Shown here: piece by piece, positions 22,058 to 32,639 of the stretch
Position numbering within the stretch: position 1 is the first letter of the stretch
Layout of the letters: every line of letters starts with the position of its first letter
Assembly (NCBI GenBank): GCA_030015575.1
Contig: JASDDO010000016.1
Span: forward strand, 66,647,396 to 66,711,395
Direction: 5' to 3'
Length of the DNA: 64,000 nt
Origin: Agapanthus africanus
Lineage: Eukaryota > Streptophyta > Magnoliopsida > Asparagales > Amaryllidaceae
Made by a program: the position numbers and the translations under genes
Notes under the pieces: generated by a model
Database searches by the model: none
Told to the model about the DNA's origin: nothing
What the model saw: the letters and a program-made list of their open reading frames with translations, nothing else

Positions 22058-23775
22058 TGTTCATCACAGAATACTGCATTTTATACCGCCCATTCTTACG
22101 CTCGGTTGTTTATAGGTAGGTGCTTTTAATCCGTGTTTGTTACATATTTGCAGGATACAGGTTCTCGGTTCTAAAACTGTGGAATTCATGGAAAACACGA
22201 CAAAATCCGGGTTCCTGCCAACTACTGAGAAAACACGGTCTCCGCTCGTCATCCGTATGTTGCCAGATACCAGTTTAAGAAGACAAAATGTCAAATCAAT
22301 GTCACCTTCATGCACAAGGCTCAATGGCAACAACAAGTTCCAAGAAATCTACGCGGAGCTCGAGGCAATCATGACAAAAGACATCCACAAAAAGTCCACC
22401 TTTCCTCAACAGAAATTCTGGAAGAATTGTGAATGTATTTTCAGAAAATACATATACCAGACAACAAAGGACAAGAAACCAGGGAAGCACAGAAAATCAG
22501 AGCCCCTAAACCCTCTATAGTGCGGCGGATCCGCGGCCAATAGGGGGTATTGGCGGCGGATCCGTGGCCAAGTGGAGCCCTCTCTCTGACGTTTTTCTGG
22601 GGTGTTTTGGTCTTTTCACATATGGTCTGCTGGTTGCCCTAGAACTCCATTCTCCTGCCTATAAATACAGCAGATCTGAGCCAAACCAAGAGAGCTTTTC
22701 TTTAGCCTCTTTTTTGTGTAGTTTTGTTCTTCTTGTTCTTCTTCTTCATTCTTTCTCCATTAAAATTGTAGTGAGAGCTTTTTGAGTGGAAGATTAATAA
22801 AGATGAGGGATTTTTATCTTTCTTGTTAGTTTCGCTCCCCCTTGAGATTTTTGCTTTCTCTTGATCATTCAACCTCTTCATTGAGCTTGAATGGTTAAGG
22901 GTTAGTTATTGATCTCAAGGGTCGTATTTTCTCACGGGACTAGTTCTTCACTTCACATGCGTTCTCTACCCTTCCCTTGATCTTGCAACCTCTTCATTGA
23001 GCTTGCAAGTTTAAGGGTTGGCTATTGATCACATGCTTGGCTTGAGTTCTACTTCCGTGTTCTTTTTATTTGCTTATTTATTACTTGCATTCTTCATTCT
23101 TGCTTTACTTACTTGCAATTTTATTCCATGTACTTTAATTACTTGTATCTTTTCTTTTCTTTGTTCTTTTCTTTTTGTTCTCTCTTTTTGGTTCTTTCTT
23201 GTGAATGAATGTAATTATTATTGTTAAGAAGAAATACGGTATTATAAGTTAACATTTCTTTGCCAATTCCTTTTCCCGTTATTTTCCATTTGAACTTCGC
23301 CCAAACCATACGCAAGCGCTCCGTTAGGCACCCTACCCTGACAAGGTAACGGTGATTCCTAACCGCGACCGGTTGCGTTCGGTTTGGCCGGAGGCGAAAG
23401 CAAGAGACAAGAACGGAAGGACAAGGGTAAATAAGCCGGATTCCACGAATACCGCGCTTAAATCCCCTAATCCACGTTGTTGCCAATTGTTTAGCTTCAA
23501 TTGGTCAAGACTCGGCTCAAAGGTTTTGAGTACGGATTTCTTAGCTTACAATCTCGTATCTTTTCTTAACAACTTTATACTTGCAAATATTACACTTAGG
23601 ATAGATCAAACAAACATACAGATTCTTTATTGACTCGTCTAAGACAAGAAGGTAAGATACCACCATCTCCCTGTGGACCGACCCGTGCTCACCGGCTAGC
23701 TGCAAAGCGACACCGTCCTGATCGCGGTTACACTTAAATTCTTTGAACATCCGACACGCCAAAAGCGTGCGATCA
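22058..23775 (+). repeat. 3' LTR of element C
   Basis: 1718 bp. The 4-bp length difference from the left LTR comes from one extra triplet in the CTT tract and one extra T. GC pair at 22522-22569, TATA box at 22670-22677. Followed by TTCAG (23776-23780). Confidence 0.92.
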
Positions 23776-23790
23776 TTCAGCCAGGCCAAT

Positions 23791-23893
23791 GTCGGTACTT
23801 CGAGGGAGGTTTTCCAACGCTTTCGTGAAGTTCCTTAATTAAGTAACCTCTTTTCCCTGTGGGAGTAGCCCCGCTAACACCTTTCTAGCCACC
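23791..23893 (-). other. A: leader module shared with C, D and E
   Basis: Complement of the C and E modules. The 40-bp core (23804-23843) is closer to gypsy-type C (38/40) than to E, the other copia copy. The central mini-hairpin here is CAC-GAAA-GCG, with one mismatch. Confidence 0.8.
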
Positions 23894-24092
23894 TACTAGG
23901 TTTATAGCATTGGTCGTTAAGTGAGAGTTTTCCCGAGGAGTAGCATATACTCACAGTAGGATCGGGATCCAAATATCATCGCGTGATAAAACCGAAGGAA
24001 TCCTACCAGAATTATCACACTCCAAATGGTATGCAACGCTAGCAAGTTTCAGTACTTATGAAACTCCCGATGTGGATTTTTGCCCCATGCTC

Positions 24093-24304
24093 TTATGACC
24101 TTGGCGTGAGGTCAAAATGTCATAAGTCACATGTCAAGTTCTTCCCATCATTATCCTGGTTAATTTGAACCCACCCGTACCTACCCTTGACGTAGGCCAA
24201 AACGGCAGTACGACTGTCTCAAATCAACGCATTCTATCTATGCAACGGATAAATATCCGGCAGCTACCAATCACTATGCCTTGGCGTGAGGTCAAAATAC
24301 ATAG
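24093..24304 (-). other. A: triplet of leader hairpins
   Basis: Hairpins at 24093-24127 (CTTATGAC/GTCATAAG), 24177-24212 (CGTAC/GTACG, with an inner CCTAC/GTAGG) and 24273-24304 (CTATG/CATAG). Each encloses a variant of CCTTGGCGTGAGGTCAAAA. Same order in element sense as in F: CTATG, GTAC, CTTATGA. Confidence 0.72.
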
Positions 24305-25423
24305 CTTGAATACTACCGAATATTTAACCGAAATGATGGAGGGCTACGGATGGTTTTTGGCGAAACCGTGAACGTAGTGAACTTGATATAATCGATGGAA
24401 CGAGATAGCTTTTAAAAGGAGTGGTTCAAGCTCCGCGTTTAAAAGTTTAGTTTTTGAAAAAAAAACCGAGTGGTTTTCAAAGTGTTCCAATCGACTTTTA
24501 CTTGGTTTATTTCTTGCATTAGTTCTTTTAATGCGTCCCATCATTTAATCCTACCATTGCAGAAAACAACCAAAATATGACGTATGCTTATGCCATTCGC
24601 ATTCGCCACGGGGCCCCGTCATCACCCGTTAGGTTACTTAACTAACGACAGAGCGGGGGCTGGGCTAGCGCGGCTGTAAAACATAAGCAACGCCTAAATA
24701 GTTATTATATATATTAATATATAGTAATGATAGACATTACAGATCACAGATGAATACATTGGATATACTAGGAATCCGCAATGCGTTCGAGCCTGCAACG
24801 TAAAGCGGATTACACGGTCGCGGTGAATAGCCAATACCCCACCCAAGAGCCCTACGGGTGCGGCAAACTACCCGCCAAGCACCCGAAGCGAAGCAACCTC
24901 CCTCACCACCGTGAGTAGGCCACTCGGCACTTCGAGATACCCGGTAGTTTGTGCACCCCCTCCATGGGTCTATCCTAGGAGCAAAAACAATAAAAAGAAT
25001 TATACAATGACGGCTACAACCCCGACCCGGTTGTGCGGCCATACAAATAATATTATTACATCAATTTACATGTTACAAATGAATGAAAGAAAAATAACGC
25101 TCATCTCACATCCACCCCGGCTATTCACCCGCGACAATCCAATCCATTCATATCCACAAACCAATAACAATCACAGATCACAGAGATGTATAACCCCGAC
25201 TAATCGACTTATAGCGATTAGCCGACGTTCAATACATACAAGCATCACAGATATAACCGATATAGTTAAAGTGTAGTGAAGTTCCGAAAAAATACGGATT
25301 TATAGGCCCCCAAAAGTAAATTTTAATTCTGGAAAATCTGGGCACATATAACATATCCTAAAAATCCCAAAACCAACACAGAAACACACTGCACCAAAAT
25401 CGAAGCAGAGAGGGGACAAGACG

Positions 25424-25470
25424 GCCGCGGTTCCGCGGCAAGAGCTTCCTATTGCCGCGGATCCGCGGCC
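25424..25470 (-). repeat. A: GC palindrome pair in leader
   Basis: GCCGCGGTTCCGCGGC (25424-25439) and GCCGCGGATCCGCGGCC (25454-25470), 14 bp apart, about 195 bp from the primer site. Nearly the same sequence and spacing as in C's LTR. Confidence 0.85.
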
Positions 25471-25664
25471 CTTTGGTCGCCTCTCTGGTTCGTCTTTGGT
25501 GGTTTTCTACACAAAACCCTGAGATAATTTTTGGTGTATAACAAATTTTATTTTGACCAGAAAAAAAATTAACAGAAACTTAGGGTTTTGTGAGTTTGGT
25601 TTTTCGATATTCCGGTTTCGAAACTTCGTTACACTTTACTACTTAGCTAGTTTATATTTAGTTA

Positions 25665-25677
25665 GGCTCTGATACCA
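25665..25677 (-). other. Primer binding site of element A
   Basis: Minus strand TGGTATCAGAGCC, 13 bases complementary to initiator tRNA-Met, one base from the 5' LTR. Confidence 0.9.
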
Positions 25678-25678
25678 C

Positions 25679-27719
25679 TGTAAGTCCACGTTGCCCACCC
25701 CGGTGCTTACGGGGAGGCGGAAAACATAATAAAAATTGGATTTTTATCAACTATAGGCAACATGGACCAAGCTTTAAGGATCTTTGCTAAACAAAAACAA
25801 GCTAACCCTAACTAGTAACTAGCTAAGTGATGGAAAGGTTATACCTTGAGCTCAAAGTCCTTCTCTCCTTGCTCCTTGGAATGGTAGAAAGATGTCACCT
25901 TGCTTGTCTTATCCCGTCAAAGAAGGATCCACCCGAAAGCCTCGACCTTTAGCTTCAACTCCAAGCTAGGAGTAACTAGAGTGCAAGAAATGCTAAGACT
26001 TGAACCCTAGAAGAGAGTAGAGAAGATCAAGTGAAGGTTTTTCTCAAGCTTTTTGTTTCTCAACACATGAGAGGGAGAGAGCTTGAGGGAGAGGATGAGC
26101 AAGAGAGAGAAATGATATAAGAGAATGAATTATTAGTGAGCCATTCTCACTAATATGTGTGTAATATTTTAATTCAATAATTAGCTAGAAAATTGTCATG
26201 GTTTAATCAAGATATGACCATTATCATTTCAATATTAATGCAAATTGCAAGGATCAAAGAGCATCTTCCAAATGAAATGATTATGGCCAAGTTGTCAACT
26301 AAGTCAACAAGTCAATGAAGTCAAATGGTCAACAACAACAACCATGCACAATTATTAAGCTAATTATCAATTAACTATAATACACACAAGAGCAATAGGG
26401 TTAATAAAATGACAATAGTCATTAACCCTAAACAAGGTCCTCTCCTTCAATCTCAAGCAACTGTGCATACGCACCCGCATTCGTGATCCGAGGAACACGA
26501 ATATACAGAGAAAAACCAATCCCAAATCATATACTAGGATCCGGCTTAAACCAAAGCCCGCTAGTATAAACTGTCCGGACAGCAAACGTGCACAAGTGCG
26601 CGGATGCGAACGAACCCTGTCGCAAAACCATGTAACCTCTACTCATTTTGCCTAAAGGCGAATAGCTCTCTGTGTGGGACTCTAAAGACTCGACACTACG
26701 CTGGCAGTGGGTTTAACGACAGACCGCAAGCGGCACTAGCTGTACATAACGGTCCCCAGGTAGATGTCGATAAGAAGACTGACGAGGTGAACCCCATCTG
26801 CGCTCCTACTGAGCCTGTATGTGACAGTCTCCGTACAGTCCGGTATGTTCGTCTGATACATCGCATGGCGGGCCTAGGGGGCGGTGAACGTCAGTCCCCT
26901 AATAGCGGTACAAGTCGTGTCGGAGTGTAGCCCAGAACACCCTGAGACAACACTGGAAACCTACCAGTATATTTCGCTTGCCCTGGCCAGGGACTACTCG
27001 TGTAATGGCTCTCCTGGACACAGCCCGATGTCAACCCCCAATACCGGGAGAGATGAATCCTGTCTAACCGTCACTGCCTCCAAGTGCTTCGGGACTGCAC
27101 CCAAAAACTACCTGTTTGCACGACTCCTTTGAGCCGTGGTAGGGTAGTAATCAAAGTGCAGTAGGAACACACTCGAGGCGAAGTGACAGTGTCAAGTCAG
27201 CGGACTAAGTTGTACTCATGTCACCTGGGAACTGATAACTGACGATAGGTATATTACCAACCAATAGTTCCCGACGAGTCCTGTCCAGTGTACTCGTAAC
27301 CTAACGAGCACCCGCATACTATCCCAAGTACGACGTACTAACGGCTGTGGGACAGACCGTCTCCCACACTGGGATAAGAAGCGCATACGCTAGTCTACTC
27401 TGGAGTATCGATGCCCTGTCTCGATAGTCCAACGACTAGGGACCTGTATAAGGATGTGCTTATAGATTACCCAGCTCCCACGAGTGCATGCGCCATCACA
27501 GCGCTGGTAATCAAGCAAAGATCCTAAGGGCTCTACTAATATCTATACCAGCAATATGCTAAAAGAAACACATGCACATATTAAAGCAGAGACAAACTAA
27601 GTAGCATACTACCATTTCGAGCAAGATTGTATATACAACTGTGAATATCCCAAGCTTCCATTAAGTAATATACAAACTAGTATGATACAGTAATGGCCTC
27701 TAGGGCATATACACTAACA
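25679..27719 (-). repeat. 5' LTR of element A
   Basis: 2041 bp, TG...CA, about 39 differences from the left LTR. Palindrome CCCTGGCCAGGG at 26981-26992. Confidence 0.92.
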
Positions 27720-28965
27720 CTTGATGCTTGTGGGTGCTTGATATGATTATCATCTGCTACCGGCGTATTGACGAGTCTTTAGAGTCCAACACAGAGGTTT
27801 CCTGGCTCAAGCAAAACGAAATAGGAGCGCATATGAGATATGTGCGGGACCGAGAATAATACCAGTATGTGATACTGTATTCGATTCTCGCGATTTGTAA
27901 CATTGATCGGTTATATGCGTTATAGCCGGGTTATCGGATCAAGTGTTGATTCGATAAGTTGTTACTATTGATATTAGTCGATTATATGCGATATGACCGG
28001 GTCGTTAAATCAAGTGTTGATTTAATGATTTAATGTATAATAATATATTTGATATATCACTTTACATTAACTAATATAGTTTCATTTTAAATGGATTTTC
28101 TCGCTTGCTTTGCACAAGTTGTATATGTGATATACTTTTGTGCACTTGATTGTATTATGTTTGATGATACTTGTTAACTTGGTTAAGTGTAAAGATTAAA
28201 CCTTGGTTAAGTTAATGATTAGGGTTTTGCTTTTCTTTCTTATTTATTTATTTATTTATTTTGGAAAGAATAAAGAGAAAATGGTGGCTTTCTTTGTTTG
28301 TAGTTGAATCTTCATGAAGGTTTGACTTTCTAACCATTTTGTCTTCATGCTTAACCCTAACCATTTAAACAAACCATGGTCTATTCTCTACACTTAATTA
28401 GGGTTAGGATATGATAAGTATTCATATTTTTATCCTTTTTCAATAATACTTATGATATTCTTTCTTCTTCTTCTTCATCTTCAACATTGAAGCAAGCTTG
28501 CCTCCATCAATGGCAACTTGTGAAAAAGAGTGAGAAATCCAATTCTAAAGTGAACCCACTTCCTATTTATTCATCCTCTACCTCTTTCCAAGTAGTATAG
28601 GGTGTTTTCTTCATAAGTTTTCTTGACTTGGTGAAGTTGGAGCTTGATCTAGTGATGCCTCGACGTAGATCATCTTCGGCATCGTCGTCGATGACCTAGC
28701 CCGCTTTTTCTCCGATGAAGCCAACGTTAGAGCCCAAGATCCGATTTGTACAGCAAGGAGACTTCATCGCGGAGCCATGGAGGTGGAGAATCGGATCTAC
28801 AAAGGTTGTATTTCCGTTTACCATTTAGTTAAGTTGTTAACTAGTTTCTTTTTCGCCTAAACTTCTAGCCAACGATCCGTATTAGGGTTTCTCGGCACCG
28901 TAATTTTTCAAATTGGCATGGTTGATGCCTTGTGAGACCTCACTAGTGTGCCTAGGAACCTTTCA
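27720..28965 (+). repeat. 5' LTR of element E, right part
   Basis: 1246 bp matching 35890-37130 of the other LTR, ending in CTTTCA just before the primer site. Short open frames here are not conserved. Confidence 0.92.
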
Positions 28966-28966
28966 T

Positions 28967-28979
28967 TGGTATCAGAGCC
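28967..28979 (+). other. Primer binding site of element E
   Basis: TGGTATCAGAGCC, complementary to initiator tRNA-Met, one base from the LTR end. Confidence 0.92.
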
Positions 28980-29165
28980 TAGCTAGAGCCTTAGGAGAAG
29001 TCTAGACGATGTTTGAAACCCGATCGAACCCGAAACCCTAACTTTTTGATGCTCTCTGGACTTTTTCTAAAAACTGGGATTTTTCCAGATTAAAAATGCT
29101 TAAAAAATTCAGCAGGGAATTCTAAGAATTACGACGCAAAATTTATCTCCTGAACCCTCTAATGC

Positions 29166-29212
29166 GCGGCGGAACCGCGGCATAAGCCTAGCTTATGCGG
29201 CGGTTCTGCGGC
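29166..29212 (+). repeat. E: GC palindrome pair in leader
   Basis: GCGGCGGAACCGCGGC (29166-29181) and GCGGCGGTTCTGCGGC (29197-29212), 15 bp apart. CATAAG and CTTATG face each other in the gap, so the whole 47 bp can fold as one stem. About 190 bp from the primer site. Confidence 0.85.
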
Positions 29213-29503
29213 TAAAGTATGACGTCAGCCATTAAAATTTGCACAGTAATTCATTATTTCAGATGCTGAGTTTTCTGGGAATTTTTAATATTTATTCAAG
29301 AGTTGGATTGTCTGGGGTTGTTTTGGGGATTCGGTGTTTCGATCGGAGTATCAGATTTTGTCTATGTGGCTTTCCGGATAATTTTTGAATATGTTAAAAA
29401 GTTCGACCGGATATAAATACCCAATTTTTCCCCTGTCGGGAAATTTCCAAGTGTTGGATTTTTCCGTAGTTTAACGACGTTCTAAGTAGTGCAAGTAACG
29501 CGA

Positions 29504-29640
29504 TGGACCCTCTAGAAGACAACAAACCTTAACTCGATTATGTGACCGTCTTGAACTTCCCTTTGAACCTTCGGGTTTGGGGCAGTACGGCGTGCCACAT
29601 GTGAGGCGTTGGCTTGACCCTTCTACGGCTGGACCGTTGG
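29504..29640 (+). other. E: leader module shared with B and R
   Basis: Runs from GGACCCTCTAGAAGA to CTTCTACGGCTGGACC. The complement is found in R at 49842-49968 and in B at 9696-9825. Best-kept words are CTCTAGAAGA, AACCTTCGGGTTT and TTCTACGGCTGGACC. Confidence 0.78.
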
Positions 29641-31466
29641 TACTGAGGCACGAACTGAATGTTATTAGACTTATTTCATGTGTTGACCTGTATCGGGAAA
29701 ACTTGGGTGTTCGATTGTTCGATCGGAAAGTTTAACATTTTCTATTTATCCGGAATGTGATACAATAATTGGAATTCACAAGTAGTTATGAGATAACTGA
29801 ATGAATGTTATAAACGTAGTACTTTAGTCTCACTTGATCGGTTGCCACGGAATTTTGATGTGATCAAAAGTCCGTCGCAATCACGTAGCGTACGCGGATA
29901 CTCGTCGGGTAAACTTAATAGACAGCCTCACTCCATAGCCCCGACCAAGTAACTATAGGAGAACCCCGTCGCCGAAAGCATCCGTTCGGGTGCTCCCGGT
30001 AGCGGTGTTCCGCCTTGGTGCACTTCGTCGACGGTATCGGGGGTGCGACCGTCTACTGAAGTTTGCGACGAGCATTTGATCAGTTTGTCGGGAATCTTGT
30101 TGAATTACCCGACTTGATATTGAAAAGAGTTTTCGATTTTGAGACTAAAATGCGGGGTTTATAATTGTTAGGCATGCGATGTCTAAGGAATTCATTCTAT
30201 TAGGAATGTGATGTCTAAAGAGATTGCGGATTCTAACTGTTGTACTTTTATACTTTCTTTTCTGTGACCGTAAGTGTAATATGTGATATCGCCGGTTTCG
30301 TTGCTATATGTCAACGAAAATTGGGATGCGTATATTTACTTACGTTGATGACATGTGATGTTATGTGTTGCTGGATATATTATATTGGATCGTCGTGTTT
30401 GAATAGCCGGGGTTTTTTATGTGAGATGAGTGTTTTTCATTTTCATTCATGTAAAAACTTGTTTGTAATATTCTATTTTTGGGGCACTTCCAGGTTGCGG
30501 AAGATGTCACCCTTTGTATATTATTTACTTTTCCGCACTAGGATAGACCCAAGGAGGGGAGCACAAGTAACCGGGTTCTGGAGTCCAGTGGGAGACCAAC
30601 TCGAGGAGTCGAGTCCGGGTCTCCTAACTCTAGAATTGGTAGGGTTGCTTGCCGCTCTCGTAGGGGTCTTGGGGTGTGGGTTTGGCTATTCATCACGACC
30701 GTGGAATCCGTGTTTTGTACTTGCTCGTATTGAAAACACGGACGTCCTAGTATATCCAATATTTCATATGATTCTTCTGCTGCGATATCTGTGATGTGAT
30801 CATGTGATGTTCTGTGATAGATACAGTATATAGTATATATGATATATTATATAGGCGTTACTTATGTTTTACACCCGCGCTAGCCCTGCCCCGCTCTGCC
30901 GTTAGTTACCTAACCTAACGGTGCACGAGGGGACATAGAGGCGAATGCGGATGGCATAAGTGTACGTCGTATTTATCTGTGATGTTTAGGTACTTAAATG
31001 ATGGGACTTCATTAATGAGATTAATGAAATAAAAGAAACCTAAGATGTTGTAGAATTGAATTTCAAAAATTAAAACAGGTAGCTACAGTTCTTGCTTTGC
31101 ACAGCGGTATATATGTATATCCTGCACCTTATTCGATAAGGAAAGGACCGAGATCCCTTCACCGGGAGTGACTCCTTTAGCAATAACTGGCAGATGCTAC
31201 ACATTCGGTTTGTCTTTTGATTGCTTTTAAGAGTTTTTGCTTTGCACAGTGATATATATGATATATCCCGCACCTCATTCGACGAGGAAAGGACCTACGA
31301 TCCCTTTACCGGGAGTGACTCCTTTAGCAAAACTAGAAAAGCCTAAAAAACACTCCATTTCAAAATCATTTGATTCTACAACGATATCAAGTTCATTACG
31401 CAATAGGTTTTCAGAAAAACCTGTCGTAGCCCTCCGTCATTTCAGATAAGTTGTATATAGTATTCG

Positions 31467-31676
31467 TGCTGCATTTGTTGGCTTTCGTCAAGGAGCAGTG
31501 TGCGGTAGCTATATGCTGCTTATCTGCTAGCATACGATGAGATTGGATTAGGGTAGTCGTGCGGCTTTGTTGGCTTTCGTCAAGGGTCGTGCGGGTGGGT
31601 TTAATTCAATCAAGAAATGTACGGGTTGAACTTGACTAGCGGGCTATGGTTTGTTGGCTTTCGTCAAGGTCATAGC
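31467..31676 (+). other. E: triplet of leader hairpins
   Basis: Three copies of TTGTTGGCTTTCGTCAAGG: 31467-31498 (GCTGC/GCAG), 31556-31595 (flanked by direct GTCGTGCGG copies, so poor stem) and 31643-31676 (GCTATG/CATAGC). Homologous with the triplets of A, B and F. Confidence 0.7.
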
Positions 31677-31827
31677 ACGTTAGGGGCAAAATATTATCGG
31701 GAATTTCAAGTGTTGAAATTTGCAATGAGATTGCATACCTTCTATGAGATAGTTGGATCCCGATACCCACTGCGAGTAAGTGTTACACCTGGGAGAGTTT
31801 TATACATTACAATTAGCCGATCAAGTA

Positions 31828-31944
31828 GGTGTCTAGAAAGGTGTTAACGAGGTTACGCTTCTGGGAAAACGAGGTTTACATTAATTAGGTTCGTGCGAAA
31901 GCACGGGGGACCTCCCTCAAAGTACCGACACTGGACTGGCTGAA
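31828..31944 (+). other. E: leader module with GNRA-type hairpin
   Basis: GTGTCTAGAAAGGTGTTAAC, then ATTAATTAGG, then GTGC-GAAA-GCAC, then GACCTCCC. The stem differs from C's CGC/GCG at paired positions, so pairing is kept while sequence changes. Confidence 0.78.
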
Positions 31945-32114
31945 AGATTGGCGAACTTGTAGTGTGTAATTAATCCCGGCTAGTCTTTCCTTTTAGAGTT
32001 TGAAGGAAGATTTGATAAAAAGCAGTGGGAGCCATCCTGATTAGATAAAATAATAACCAATCTGATCTTGCAAGAGCATACGCTGAGTGTTTTCTTCTCT
32101 CTCTCTCCTGGTAG

Positions 32115-32412
32115 CGACCATATCACGCCTTAATCAAGATAATAATACGGTTTATTGACCGAACCCGCTTGTTATACTGAGCTGGGGAACGTTGGTCCCG
32201 CTCCAACTTATAATTGTTATAAGATCGAGCAGAAAATTGGGGATTACCAGAATTCCCGTGCCGCCCAAACGAAGAGAGTGCATGTTGATGCATCATCTTC
32301 GGGTGTGTTCGTTACACAGAACTGTTTCTCAGTATCCTCTGAATCCTGGGTATATGATACCGGATCAGGATCCCAGATATGTAATCTGTTACATAGGGCT
32401 GCAAAAGAGTAG
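32115..32412 (+). pseudogene. E: gag-less protease remnant
   Basis: From the pre-gag CGACCAT motif to the protease motif is about 240 bp, against about 930 in A. The open stretch (32155-32412, 85 codons) has the VFVTQNC segment, which corresponds to VYVIENC before A's protease, then an intact DTGSGS at about residue 68-73. It soon ends at a stop. The gag capsid and zinc knuckle are absent, with the same boundary as in B. Confidence 0.82.
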
Positions 32413-32639
32413 AAAAACTGAGAACGGGTGATAAGTTTCATGAGACGGAAAACGGGGCAAGTGTTGCAGCCAAGTCTGTTGATCACTGTCACCCTGTATT
32501 ACCAGAATACATTGATTCTGAACGAATGTTATTAGATACCGAACCTGATATACAAAATCATATCAGTCTCTTTATCAGTAAAGAAGTGATAAAATTTTGT
32601 ATTGTTGGATAATGTTTTGAACTTTTCTTATATCAAAAG

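Larger units (their letters stand above)
15969..23775 (+). mobile_element. Element C: non-autonomous gypsy-type (Athila/Tat-like) retrotransposon
   Basis: 7807 bp, plus strand, LTRs of 1714 and 1718 bp with about a dozen substitutions and two small indels between them by eye (about 0.7%). Primer site is complementary to tRNA-Asp, and the PPT AAGTTTGGGG is preceded by a 9-bp hairpin, both hallmarks of Athila/Tat elements. The 4.4-kb interior lacks protease, RT, RNase H and integrase, with only one long ORF of unknown function. It is therefore a derivative that depends on another element's enzymes. Confidence 0.9.
23781..25664 (-). other. A: untranslated leader
   Basis: About 1.9 kb of A's leader to the right of C, non-coding, alignable in blocks with B (minus) and E (plus). 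It holds the GNRA module, the hairpin triplet and the GC palindrome pair, listed separately. The module of about 130 bp shared by B, E and R is not found here. Confidence 0.8.
3..27719 (-). mobile_element. Element A: Angela-type copia retrotransposon carrying nested B and C
   Basis: Minus-strand element: 3' LTR on the left (3-2044), 5' LTR on the right (25679-27719), tRNA-Met primer site at 25665-25677 and PPT at 2045-2055. Without the nested B and C it would be about 10 kb. Order in element sense is leader, gag, protease, integrase, RT, RNase H, which is the copia order. Lineage follows from the long LTRs, the leader of about 2 kb and integrase/RT motifs typical of Angela/BARE-1. I count about 39 substitutions and one 1-bp indel between the LTRs by eye (about 1.9%). 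It inserted in the first LTR of E: the right flank starts CTTGA, the same site in E's other LTR reads CTTGC, and the window's first two bases are GC. This fits a 5-bp duplication with one later change. Confidence 0.9.
28980..32114 (+). other. E: untranslated leader
   Basis: About 3.1 kb without a credible gene. It carries, in order, the GC palindrome pair, the module shared with B and R, blocks shared with A and B (about 30410-30740 and 30860-30910), two copies of a ccgggagtgactcctttagca segment with preceding ataag/acgag variants (about 31110-31190 and 31255-31333), the hairpin triplet and the GNRA module. The 184-codon open frame at 30240-30794 lies in this conserved non-coding region and has no recognisable domain. 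Confidence 0.8.

Noticed and set aside
30240-30794. Open frame of 184 codons in E's leader
   Set aside because: Coincides with blocks conserved as nucleotides in the leaders of A and B, where the frame is not open.
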